Shown here piece after piece: positions 53,106 to 64,000 of a stretch of DNA of 64,000 nt; position 1 is the stretch's first letter, and each line of letters begins with the position of its first letter. This stretch comes from Lutjanus erythropterus. Taxonomy: Eukaryota; Chordata; Actinopteri; Lutjaniformes; Lutjanidae. The stretch spans positions 14,579,088 through 14,643,087 of the forward strand of contig CM034598.1 in NCBI GenBank assembly GCA_020091685.1, given 5' to 3'. The notes under the pieces were generated by a model. That model made no database searches. It saw only the letters and a program-made list of their open reading frames with translations, and was not told the DNA's origin. Made by a program: the position numbers and the translations under genes.

Positions 53106-53814
53106 CAAAGCTCTAACTGTCAAACACAAGCTTAATTATAGCTTATCCAAGTGATAGTAACAGTGTAATACAAGTTTAACTACAGAAAACTCTAGAAAAC
53201 ACTCTGTGTGGTGTTTGATGCCCTTTGTATGTGGCAACAACACACTGCAATCACATGTCACAAGCTACCTGGCTGCCTGCCACTCATTCCAGCAAAAACT
53301 TTTTTCCATCTTGCTGCATTTTTGGTGTGTCTGACTAAGTTTTGGCCGAACTGAAGTCTCAGCTCTAATAGTTGCTACTGCATTCTATTGTACTTTTTCT
53401 AGTAGGAAGTTGGAAAATTTTGAATTTTGAGTTTACTCAAACACCCTACTATGCCACTGATTTTAGTGAAATTGGGTCATATTTTATGGAGAAAATACTT
53501 TCTATTTTTTCCCTCTGGTGTCCTCCGGGTGCTCTGCTTCAGCTCTCTGTGATTTACAGAATTTCCCGATGGACAGTGAAGTGAGCTGCTGCTGACCTAT
53601 TAGCTAAGTTAGGTATACTGCCTGGACTTCTTGGTGTTTAGAGCACCAGGGGAGTGTTAAGACCGCTAGCACCAAAGTTTTGAACTGCGGGAGGGAGGAG
53701 CTTTTCAGGCTGGCAGAGAGCTGCCCCGATGTTGCGCCAGGACCGGAGCCAAGCAAACAGCCTCTACGGCCGTCACTGCAGGTCCGGTGCAGGTCTGCTG
53801 CGACATAACACCTT

Positions 53815-53990
53815 CCTGTTGGGGTTTATTTTGCAATAATGACCAGCTCACTCCACATAATTATCGTCTATTATCAAGACCTGCATTCATAGCAACAGTC
53901 TGCTATTCCTAACAATGCTCTGCTATTCAGAAATAACAGACAGAATGCTGTAGTGGACCAACCAGAATTGAGTATTTAACAAAGCCCTGT
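53815..53990. repeat. Second copy of the GATTCTGATTGG-type repeat (fragment)
   Basis: TTTATTTTGCAATAATGACC and AGCTCACT, then GCAACAGTCTGCTATTC, AGAATGCTGTAGTGGACCAA and CCAGAATTGAG, correspond to the 63.0-63.4 kb repeat read on the other strand. Confidence 0.5.
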
Positions 53991-54204
53991 AATAGGTAAT
54001 CATAGCAAATGCAAGTGTACAGCTTTCTATATTTACCACAGTGGTATACTGGAAGGGAATTGCATTGTGAAACTGCGGGTGCCAAATCACTAAAAATCGC
54101 AAATCTTACATGATGTTGCTTTACATCACACTAACACAGATACACAGACTCACACCTTGAACCACAGTTCACTACTTGCCTCAACAAGTCCTCCAGACAA
54201 TGTT

Positions 54205-54244
54205 GTGGTGGAAATCAATGTCACTTGACATTGATTTCCACCAC
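54205..54244. repeat. Perfect 19-bp inverted repeat with 2-nt spacer
   Basis: GTGGTGGAAATCAATGTCA (54205-54223), then CT, then TGACATTGATTTCCACCAC (54226-54244). Both arms match at every base. The next outer pair does not match. No related sequence was noticed elsewhere in the window. Confidence 0.95.
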
Positions 54245-54484
54245 TTTCTGTGGTAATGTTTGTCAGTGCCCTACAAAATGCATATGACTCACACAGTACT
54301 CATAAATGTATAACCGTTTTTTTGATCTGCTACCACCATGCTTAAGGTGAAGTCAGGTTTAGACACAAAAACTGCTGGGTTTGATAGTTGGGAGAGATCG
54401 TGGTTTGGGTTAAAATAACAACCTAGATAGTGGAAACAATGGTTGTAAACAATCACAGTCAAGAGTAAAGGAAGAACCATGTGT

Positions 54485-54790
54485 TTAAAGGGATAGTTTG
54501 GATTTTTCTAAGTAGGTTTCTATGAGGTATTTATCTATGGTCAGTGGGTTTACAGTAGATGTGCCCCCAGTTTGGAGAAGCAGCAGGAGTACAGTGTACA
54601 ATGTACTACTGTGGACTTTGTTATGTTTTCTGGTGAATACTGTGTTTTAAAGGGTCAGTTTGGATTCAAAGTTGCACAATAACACAAATTAACTATTTTG
54701 ACTGTTAAAATATGTTTACTGCTGCCCCTGTCCACAGCAGTACATTGCTAAGCTTCCTACACTGGTTCTCATACTGGTAAAATACAAATA
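54485..54790. mobile_element. Foldback element, reduced copy
   Basis: It starts AAAGGGATAGTTTGGAT, contains TTTGGAGAAGCAGCAGGAGTAC, a second AAAGGGTCAGTTTGGAT at about 54649, and CCACAGCAGTACATTGCTAAGC then TTCCTACACTGG. It is shorter than the copies at 45.3 and 61.4 kb and lacks a recognisable right terminus. Confidence 0.7.
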
Positions 54791-56589
54791 GTGGTCACGG
54801 ATTTTGTTGACTCAACCATCGATGCTAACATCCTGTTGGAGAAGTTTAGAGGTGCTACCATAGCATCCACCTTTGCTACTGACAGACAATCATAATTCAC
54901 AAGGCCACTAATACTCCTTTTCCATACTGAAGACAAGCCTGGCTTGAACAGCTAACACTTCATTTTCTATGAATTCTTCACAATAAAATACCTGCGTTAT
55001 TTTGTTGTTCAAGCCCTTTATTATGGAACAAGTAAATAAGGAAATGCTGGGTTTACATCAGCAGTAGTTTAACACGACTGCTATCCAGCTGAAAGCGAAC
55101 ATTAAACAGTAAAATAAGGCACATACCTGGAAGTACAAACAGTGATGCAGGAGAGAAACTAAACTTCAAACTACAGAGACTCAGTTACAAGCTACAAAAG
55201 TACTGAGAGATGAACACACAGACACAAAGACACAAAAAAAGGTCTTTCTCTCTCCTGCACAGACATGAGTTGAGTCTCATAACACATGCTTATTTGAAGG
55301 GGAGAAGGGGGGTCGTCACGGGTTGGCGAGATGTCACCGCAGCCTCTTGGAGGCTGGTCCGAGAGAGGGTCTCCAGAGAGGGTCTATCTCAGACACGACT
55401 TGCCCATCTTGGCGTGTTAAAAGTGGCGGTGGAAGTAAAAATCAGCACAGTATGGTTTGACTGTGACAATGGAAAAGCCTCATGAAGGTCTCTGTCAGGT
55501 AACATAAGTCGTATTTGTTGTTTTGAACAAACAACCAGTGCTGCTGTTCTTCGCCCGAGCAGTCTTACTGGACAGCAGCTTGTCATCTAAAACAAACTCC
55601 TTGATTAAAATAAACTTTCCTCTTTCTTTGTCTTCTTTTGCCAGAACCTAAAGGATGTGATTCAGAGTGGTCCCAAGGTTATATACATATCAAGGTTATG
55701 TCCTGTATCTCTTACTATTCCTGCCACATGTTCCTTCAATTCCTCTTCCTATTCCATACAACCTGAAGGCATGCTAAGGTCCTTAATACCTGAATATTTA
55801 AGATAATTGCTCATTCTGGCACCTCCTGGCTTCATTATCTCTCTTACTATGTAGTGGGGGCGGTGCTGCTTATTTTGGCAGGAGGCAATCTGGCCCTGAG
55901 GCTATGGGGATTCCTTTCCCCCATGTGTCAGCTAATGTTTACCGAGGCCTGAGGACTGAGGATGGATCACAGGATTTCATAATCCACTGCCCGTACAGTG
56001 GAGCAAGGGCAAAAAAATAATTCTCTTTGTGTCAACAGTTGTTTCATTCATGGGTAATTTCCCCATAGCTAGCCTCATGCTGCAGCCAGAGATAGAGACA
56101 CACAGAGGGAGAGAAAGAAAGGAAGAGATAGCAAGAGAGATGTCCACACTCAAGTGCTCTGCTTCCCTGGAAACTGCTTCATGATTCGCTTGTAAAGCCT
56201 CGCTATTTGTATTCCACCTGAGCTGCTCCTTCTCATTCATGTGTTTTAACCAACCATGTATTTGAATTTATGAGAGCCATATAAGTCAAGAGACGCATAT
56301 TATGTCAGCAGTTCTTTTAAGAAGGGGGAACATCTCTGGAATCGCTACTCAACAGTTTTCCTCTTGCTCCCAGGGCACTGGCTATTTTCCAAGATGTAGT
56401 TCAGAATCAATGCACTCTGAATGGCAGCACTGGAGGTAAAACTCACTGAGACCTGAGCACAGGCTGTATAAATCTGAATTTCTGAAATGTGATATTTCAT
56501 ATAGAGCAGCAGTGCTTTCTCTCTGATTCCTTCTCTTTTATTTTCTGACTCTAGTGGTTTACGGGTTTAATAACACATTGGAAATTGCA

Positions 56590-56715
56590 GTCACACTTTA
56601 TTTTACAGTACACAAATAACATGGAACAAGCTGTACTTAGTTTCAAATTAGATAAAAACTGAAAATAATATTTTCTTTATTAGACCCTTATTAGACTTTA
56701 TTAGTGGGTAAATAG
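56590..56715. mobile_element. Partial copy of the CACTTTATTTTACAGTAC element
   Basis: It starts CACACTTTATTTTACAGTAC and continues through GAACAAGCTGTACTTAG and ATTAGACCCTTATTAGAC, then diverges. Only the left portion is present. Confidence 0.75.
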
Positions 56716-57109
56716 GGATACATAACAGGGAAAGGGGGGTGAGGAGGCGGAGATGACTCGCAAAACGCAGATGAAATTTCCACTGATGAACAGTGGACTA
56801 AAATGTTTCAAGTTTTTGTTGATTAAACTGGCCTCGAACTAATAAAATTCAAATAACTAACACCAGCCCTAACTAAAATTAATACGTTTCTGTCAAAAGA
56901 CAAAAACTAATATTCATTAATAATGGATTAAAGATTCTCTGTGAACATTCGGTGTTACTCGCTGAAACATATCTTGATTGTATTTTCTTAATCATGAAAC
57001 ACTTTAATTATTTTAATATTTTAAATCACGCATTATTTACATTCTTGTGAACTAGAAAACTGTTGATCAGACTGTGTTAATTGTATCCTCATCGTAAACA
57101 GTATAATAA

Positions 57110-57675
57110 CTAGTGGACAGAGCACCCATGACATCACCCATATTGTTTCTGAAGAGCCACTGGCCGTTGCCATTTTGGCAGTGCCTGACTGGCTAACTCC
57201 CAGCTAATCCAAAAACAAACGAAGAGACAGAGCGTAGGTGGAACTGAGGCGGCTGAATGAAGTGGGATCCTAGCAGCTGCTCACCTGTGACACTGTAACA
57301 GCTAATCTGACAACAACGCTACAGCCGCAATGTCCTCCTTTGAAATTTCCATTCCGTGCTGGAATTACTGTTTTTGTACCTATAGGAACCAAAACAGTTT
57401 TTTGATCCTGGCTGTAAACATGTTTATTTTTGCTGTAAAGTTGAGCATTTTAATATTGGTTTCTCTGGGGATTGACACAACAGTCTCAAGTGGCCATTAG
57501 AGGAACTGCAGTTTTTGCCACTTTCATTTTTTTTTGCTGCTCAATCCGTGTGCATACAAACGCAACATACAAAATGGGGACCCCTGGTGAAAACATTGCT
57601 TTATAACACTACTAGTAGTGAAAAACAAAACAAAACAAAACAAAACAAAACAAACAAACATCCACGGGGTACCTT
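57110..57675. repeat. Teleost interspersed repeat(s) with (AAAAC)n
   Basis: GACATCACCCATATTGTTTC, AAGAGCCACTGGCCGTTGCC and TTGGCAGTGCCTGACTGGC, then GGAATTACTGTTTTTGTACC and AGTGGCCATTAGAGGAACTG, are blocks of repeats common in fish genomes. An (AAAAC)n run closes the region at 57621-57660. Confidence 0.5.
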
Positions 57676-59099
57676 TAAATTATGTACTCTGCAACTATCA
57701 CAGACACACACAAACACATGGACCATTTTCTCACCACTGCACACCTTATTAAGTGTAGTACACAACAGATAAGCTTGAAACAGCTTCCTCCAGCCACTGC
57801 CGTGGCTACACTGTTAAACTTTCCCATCAATATGTGTTTATAGTGCTGCCAGTGGCGCAGCCAGGGTCCTCCTCTGCTATGTCCCTCACTGATCAGAAAG
57901 GTGGAACAACCGCACGCTGTCTGTAGGCGAGCCATCGTGGCCCTTTGCAGACCTCAGGATGTACATTCTGTGCATACTTGTGTACTTTTTCTCTGCTCAG
58001 CTCTTGACTGATATCTGGGCTGCACAGGACTGCAAAAGCAGGATCATCTTAAGGTGGATAAAGAAGGACTTCCACTATCATAACCCTGTGGATTAACTGG
58101 TGCCTTCTCTATGCTGATATGAAAGAGCACTGCATTGCAGGCAGAGTATATGAGCACTGCAGGCACAGTCAAAGGTGCATTGTTTGGCATTGTATCAGTG
58201 TGAATGGGTGACTCACAGTGTTTTGTTAGTTGACTGGTGAAGTGGCGGAGGTATGCGGAGGTAATAGTTCGTTGTTAAACCAATGTAACAGTATATAATG
58301 GCAAAAGGAACAAAGTGCGAAAAGAAAAAGAAATGAAAACAGTGAAATCACTTCCTCAGTTCCATTAATAGCAACAATCAACCACAATTGACCACAGCTT
58401 CAACTTCTTGACACTTCTAGGACATACAGTGCTGTGTGCTGCATTCAGGTCATATTGTACTGACTGTCCATGAGAGAGAGGGGAAAGGTCACATCAGCCT
58501 CCCAGGTGTTATTATGAGTTTGAGAAATGTGACATTTCTGATAGCTGCAGTATCTCCCACTTGCTAGGGAGAACGGTTAAAGCATCAACAAACTGGTGCC
58601 AGCAATATTTTCAAAGCAACATTGTTGTCAGTTCAGTGTATACACAATCCAATATTAACCAGATTGAAATTGATTCACTCAATTTTAAAGGAGCTATACA
58701 GCCTACATGGTTTGTTTACATCTGGTTAAACTTGTTAATTAACAACTAGAAATATGCAATTCAATTGCTATTGCCAATTCAGGCTACTTAGCCATTTATA
58801 TGGTGTGACTACAGGGCTAACTCAGTGAGGTACCGTTTTTGATTAACATGAGAACGCTCCTACTTGTTTTCTTGTGCTTCGTATTCACCAAACATGAATC
58901 AAAAGTCTCACTTAGCCTCTGCAGCTGCTACAGTTTGGTATGTTAGCACTGCTGCAGAAGGTCTTGATGGCATTGTCGACCACTGGGAGCCAAAAGGTTT
59001 TCACACTAAAGTCCAACATTGTATATTTTTGTGTTTTTGCATTAATTGTTTTTGGTGAAGAGTCTGAGAATCTAAGTGCTGTTCTCCAGCGATGGTACC

Positions 59100-59727
59100 G
59101 CTGCTGATCCATGAAGCCGTCCTCTATTTACCTTTTGGGTTTTCAAGGGACGCTGAGGGGACGCTGCTGGTTTAGATAGAGTAGATCTTTCTGTGTTGAG
59201 ATTTATGAGCCTAGACAGTTGCTGCTTGTGTTTAATTGTTAGCTGTAGCTCCTTTGCTAACGTTAATCTCCCCTGCTTGTGTTAGCTTGTTAGCTTTAGC
59301 CTTTCTGCTAAATGCTATTGTTTGTGCTGCGTAGACAGATATGCTTGTGTTAACCCACTGCGTTATAAATCCTGTAAATAGTCACAACCACTGTATATAT
59401 CTGCATGAAGCCGTAGGGGTGGACTAATATTTTTGATAATGACATGTTTTTCCTGTTTTTGCTCAGTTTAGAGCATGTCTTGTATTTGGTTAGGGTTTAG
59501 TTGGCATTTTAAAAGGAAGAGTAGGGTGTTCTGTTTGTTATTTTGGTCGGGTTCACCCTGAAGTCTTTTGCTTCATTTGTGTAAATACGAACCTCCATTG
59601 AATAATGTAAATAAATTTATGTGTAACAATAAATTGCTCACCTTTGTATCCAGACCTGCTCTCTCTGCCGTGTCCATATGTTGTATTGTGACACCTCTAG
59701 ACTGAACATAAAGTGGGGGCTCGTCCG
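59100..59727 (+). mobile_element. LTR-like relic with tRNA-Pro primer-binding-site match
   Basis: TGGGGGCTCGTCCG (59714-59727) matches the first 14 bases of the classic proline-tRNA primer binding site used by many LTR retroelements. It follows a roughly 0.6-kb AT-rich stretch with a TATA-like motif (about 59395) and AATAAA-type signals (about 59610-59635), as expected of an LTR. No gag, pol or env remnant follows, so this is at most a solo-LTR-plus-PBS scrap. The left boundary is uncertain. Confidence 0.5.
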
Positions 59728-61047
59728 TTCTTTATTCCTAGTTCTTGATGTTGGTTGAACAGGTTAGTTGTGTCTAGCCTTTGGTTTAATGGGTTGTAGA
59801 AGATCGACAGCAAAAGGATTAATAGAACTTTTATCACATTTATGGAAGTTGTAACAACAAGTGAATAAGTGGGGTTGGCCTTTTTTTGGTTGATTATAAT
59901 TTATAGTGAACCTAGTCTGATCATTTATTGACTATGAAGACTCTATCTTCAATCCTAAAAATAAAAAAAAAGAAATCTCCAAAATGTCAAAGATTTTTGA
60001 TAAAAAATCACAGCGTAAATTTTCTTGTGGTGTTCCTCGAGGTCTCAGTGTCTTAATGTGGTATTTTGGAGGGATTTCTGACCATTTTGTTAATTCTCAA
60101 GTGGTGAAAAATGGTTAAACTGTCCATCAAATTTGTGCAATAAATGGTATCAACCCCAAAAACTGCTGCAACAACTTGTGAGACATGATAGAGCATAGGA
60201 ATGGGCATCATACACTTCCATTATAATGCTCTAAGCAGAAATGTGAATAGGCTCCTTATGAAAGCACAATGTCTGTTACAGATTTATGTCTACGAAAACT
60301 TGACACAGAGTGCTTAAGGTAATCTTTAGGTTCCCAATTTTAAGATGTGTACCACTTTTATGTTAAATATACTATTAACCTGATATAATACAAAATATAT
60401 AAAAATAAGCGTATAGTGGGGAGGGCTGGAATGGAATAGATCGGGGGTCCAGGGTCTGATGTGCATGTGTGGGGGTCCTTGATATGAAAAGGTTTAGGAT
60501 CCATTGTACTATCTCGCATCCAAGATACTACAGAACAAACAGTAAAGTGACTCAGCACAGTCTTTCTTTGCAGCTTTGACTTAAGTTCTCTGTAAAGGTG
60601 ACCTGATTAGACTTTATTCCAGATGGACCTCACTGGGTTAAAGTGCACCTAATAACCTTTGGTGTGAACGACACGTTGCATTACTTCACTGCACAGGCCG
60701 TGCTGCTGGCCATTTGTGCTTGAAACTAATTTACAACTTTTTGTGTTAAGTTCACAGTTTATAGATTATCACCCCAGAAAGTCTAGTTTTCCATCTGTCA
60801 GTTGCTATGCTGTGTCTTGTCCTGTCTACGGGAGATAGTTGAGAAATATGGGCAATCTCTGTTTTAACACACTCATTGATCTGACTCCTGTGTTCTCATA
60901 TGTTTCATTAGCTTTTGCAAGAAAATGATTGATTTTAGCAGTATGAGATCTAGTTCAGCTGGGGGCAGTGTATAAATTGAATTTAAGTCTCAGGTTGACA
61001 GACGGTTTGTTTACAGTATTTACACAAGATGTGCATTATTACAAGGG

Positions 61048-61048
<1 letters not shown>

Positions 61049-61112
<64 letters not shown>
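61049..61112. repeat. (TG)n microsatellite
   Basis: 64 bp of uninterrupted TG. It produces a Cys-Val string in a spurious open frame. Confidence 0.98.
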
Positions 61113-61116
<4 letters not shown>

Positions 61117-61626
61117 CACAAATGGAGTTTCAGAGTCAATAGACATCATGTCTGCACATGATGGGTCATCAGAGCACTTTGTTTCTCTCACAGTGGGCTC
61201 CAGATTCACTTTTCACCTTCCTGAACCACAAACAACATCTACATTACATTCCCTGCTACACACACTGAGACTAATTCATGTCAAACTGCCACATCACTGC
61301 TGAGAGGACGTGATTTCTGACTTTATACTGTAAACAACCTGATCTGGAAGTGTAATACATCAGCAAATCAAAGGATGATGGACAAATCCTGTGTTTTAGA
61401 GGCAAACCATAAAGGGATAGTTTGGCTTACTTGAAGTGGGGTTATGTGAGGTACTTACTGAGAGTTATTGTATTACCCACAGTAGATGGATGGAGATGGA
61501 GGTCCCCATTTAGGAGAAGCAGAGAGGAGTACCAGCATGGAAGCTAAGCAATGTGCTGCTATGGACAATGTCAGTAGTTAAATGTATTTTAGCCATCTAA
61601 AAATTCAGTATTATTTTAAGTGTATG

Positions 61627-61870
61627 CTAGGGCTGCAACAAATTATTATTTTCATTAATCTAAAATGACTGAAAAATGTTGATCACGGTTTCCTAAAGCC
61701 TAAAATGAGACCCTCAAATGTTTTGTTTTGTCCACACCCCAAAGATATTGAGTTCACTGTCGTAGCTGAGAAGCTGAAATCAGAGAAGAAAATGACTCAA
61801 AAAGATTAATCGATTATCATAATAGCTGACAATTAATTTCATAGTTGACAACTAATGTATCATCACAGTT
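61627..61870. repeat. Family A repeat inserted in foldback element
   Basis: It starts TAGGGCTGCAACAAATTATT, includes CTCAAATGTTTTGTTTTGTCC and CCCCAAAGATATTGAGTTC, and ends TTGACAACTAATGTATCATC. Host-element sequence resumes on both sides. Confidence 0.75.
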
Positions 61871-62594
61871 CTACTGTATGTTATATTTTTTTTAGTATTT
61901 TCTCTGGTTTATCTTGCCATCAGACAGCCCTTTTCTGCCTTCATATTAACCAAATATCGCTCACTCTTGCGCAGCCACACTCCTTTTGAAAAGAGTGATT
62001 TTAGCTCACAGATTGTGGGAGTTGCCGGTGTACCGCTGCCTTGGTCAGTTAGTCAGCAGCAAAACATATTTTAGCTATTTAAAAAACGTCCACCTAAAAA
62101 ATATCAATATCAGTTTAAGTGTAGAGTGTTTTCATTGCTTTACCTCACCCCCAGATAGTCATTTAAAATGGGAAACCACCTTTATATAAGCCAAATATTG
62201 CCCTCTCTAAACCAACCAAAGTGCATTAGCAAAATCTGTAATTTTACCTCACAGAACACAGGAGTTGTTGGCCCACAGCTGCCTCGATCTGTTATTTTTT
62301 GTTTCTGTTATTTTGTTACCTTGGTGAATCTGAACTATCCTTTCAAAAGACTTGAAGTCATATAATAACACAAATAAACCAATTTGTTTGGTTTGGAGAG
62401 CGCAATATTGGCTTATATAATGGCAGTTTCTGGGCAGAAAAGGCCGTCTGACGGCGAGTTAAAGCAGTGAAAATATTCTCAATATATCATACGCTTCAAC
62501 TGATATTGATTTTGTGGGTCTTTTTTTTTAAGTGAATACGTTTTGCTGCTGACCCTGTTCACAGCAGTACATTGCTTAGTTTTCTACACTGGTA

Positions 62595-63504
62595 AGGCTG
62601 GGTAACTGTACTCAAGAATCAAAATTTCTTCTGTGATACCTGCATTTGATCCTGTTGATACCAAGATCATGAAAAAAAAATCATTTGGATGGCTTTGCTT
62701 ATAGCCAATCAATGCAAGAGTCCATTGATTTAACATGTGTTTGGCCCACTACTGCAGCAGCTACAACCCATACAGTTTATAGTGTGTGTGTATGATGTTT
62801 GTGTGAAGTTGAATATGGTCTATTTGATGGAGCTGGCAGTCCAGTGTGCTGAGATGCTACCAAAACACACAGATGTATGGCTGTATTACATGCCTGTTGT
62901 ATTTGATAAAAATAAATGCAAAAAATTAGTAATGTTTTTCAGAAATGCTTCAATTCACATAAGTATAGAATGTGTATTGAATTGAAAAAAGGCATCAAAT
63001 TAATACTCTGTTGATATTTATTACAGTGTTTTGTTAGATACCTGATTCTGATTGGTCAATTACAGCATTCTAAGGTCTGATATTTCTATACAGGAGACCA
63101 CAGTAGATCGCTGTTATGAAGAACAGGCTGTTGCAACGGACAAAGTTCTGATCATAGACTCTAAAATCATTGTTAAATCACTAAAATCATTTTAAAATTA
63201 ATTTTAAGTTTCAAATGATTTATTTTTTTCATACATAACCATGTAACAATGCAAAATGAAGTCATTAAATCATTTTAAATTAATATACTGTGTCACATAA
63301 ATGCCTTTTTTTGGTAAGTAACAATGTAATAAGCAGGACAATATACAGTGAGCAGCTCATTATTGTGAAATAAACCTGCATCATCCTATCCGGATTTATT
63401 TCACGATAATGACCTGTTCACTGTACATTATCCCTTAACTGTATCATTTTAAAAGTATTGGTATTGGTACTGGTATCAGATTTTTTTTTAAAGATACCCA
63501 GCCC
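62595..63504. mobile_element. Inserted element with AGGCTGGGTA / TACCCAGCCC ends
   Basis: Inverted ends AGGCTGGGTA and TACCCAGCCC are flanked by TA at 62593-62594 and 63505-63506, consistent with a TA target duplication. The host foldback sequence reads through if the segment is removed. It contains GATACC-type motifs near both ends and a further inner repeat at about 63030-63431. Confidence 0.7.
63030..63431. repeat. Inner repeat with hairpin end (innermost nest level)
   Basis: GATTCTGATTGGTCAATTACAG begins the block. It ends in a hairpin where ACAGTGAGCAGCTCATTATTG with GTGAAATAAA mirrors TTTATTTCACGATAATGACC and TGTTCACTGT. A related piece in opposite orientation lies at about 53815-53990. 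Confidence 0.6.
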
Positions 63505-63960
63505 TATACACCACTTCTTTGTTTCTACCATCTACTGTACATGACACACTGACAATGGGTACGTACCTCATACAACCCCACTTTCAATAATCTGAACTGT
63601 CCCTTTAAATCAGCGTTTTCTAAACAAAAGGTAGTGAAACCAGTGCCCAGCACGGCGGCTGCCCCCGCCCCAACTGCAAGCTCACAACCCCTCAGTGTTA
63701 GATAAGGTTGTAATAAGATATAGTCAAAGCCTGGCAACTAATCTGATATTTCACCTCAGTGAGCGATAGGAAAGATATAAAAACGTATTAGGAGTGGGCA
63801 CTAAGAGGATTAGAGTATGGAAACGGATGTGTGCCGGCGTTTTTAATCCACTCATGCTTAACCCTTTCAAGCTGCCCAATCTGCCACACGCAAACAATGA
63901 TTATTTAGTCTTGCTTTCGATGGAGCCATTGCTCTTGTTTCAGACCAGTAACTCTCTCCA

Positions 63961-63991
63961 CACACACAGACCCACACACACACACACACAC
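63961..63991. repeat. (CA)n microsatellite at the right edge
   Basis: An imperfect CA run with two interruptions, followed by CTCTCTC at the window end. It may continue beyond the window. Confidence 0.93.
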
Positions 63992-64000
63992 TCTCTCATT

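Larger units (their letters stand above)
61410..63608. mobile_element. Foldback element with nested insertions
   Basis: AAAGGGATAGTTTGG at the left and GAACTGTCCCTTTAAA at the right are the same ends as the 45.3-kb element. GAGAAGCAGAGAGGAGTACC and GGAAGCTAAGCAATG near the left mirror CATTGCTTAGTTTTC at about 62570 and GTTTCTACCATCTACTGTAC at about 63520. Foreign repeats interrupt it at 61627-61870 and 62595-63504. Confidence 0.8.

Noticed and set aside
54205..54244. Possible microRNA precursor
   Set aside because: The arms are only 19 bp with a 2-nt loop, too short and tightly closed for a normal precursor hairpin.
60968..61303. Open frame with a Cys-Val run
   Set aside because: It is created by the (TG)n microsatellite.

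Overview
This is an AT-rich vertebrate window, almost certainly from a teleost fish and probably a percomorph. Two things point there: the protein-coding content, and a dense load of short non-autonomous DNA transposons, foldback elements, retroposon tails and microsatellites of kinds common in teleosts. I cannot name the species.

Only one protein-coding gene can be supported: the 5' part of protocadherin-19 (pcdh19), a delta-2 protocadherin, on the minus strand. The large first coding exon (34200 down to 32054) encodes the signal peptide, six cadherin repeats, the transmembrane helix and the start of the cytoplasmic tail. A second coding exon (29191 down to 28864, 328 bp) encodes the next 109 residues of the cytoplasmic domain. 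Phase and consensus splice sites match exactly, giving Arg-Val-Ala-Glu-Tyr across the junction, as in the family isoform that lacks the optional short exon. The final cytoplasmic exons were not found and are presumed to lie beyond the left edge, so positions 1-28863 are read as one very long intron. A GC/CpG-rich patch with a CCAAT box at about 35.25-35.5 kb is the likely promoter, giving a 5' UTR of about 1 kb.

From 35.5 kb to the right edge (about 28 kb) I see no gene: this is upstream intergenic DNA. Both the intron and the upstream desert are filled with repeats. They include a 726-bp mariner-type MITE with perfect 18-bp ends just behind the promoter, a 5-unit tandem array at 17.2-19.4 kb, two direct duplications near 1 kb and 5.5 kb, a family of foldback elements beginning AAAGGGATAGTTT (one a nest of several elements at 61.4-63.6 kb), a (TA)n tract of about 275 bp, retroposon 3' tails, and an LTR-like relic with a proline-tRNA primer-binding-site match. 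A few repeat-free stretches rich in homeodomain/POU-type motifs are offered as candidate regulatory elements; this needs cross-species alignment.

The biology visible here is a neuronal cell-adhesion gene with long non-coding flanks shaped by transposons. I found no sign of a new multi-gene system, RNA gene or CRISPR.
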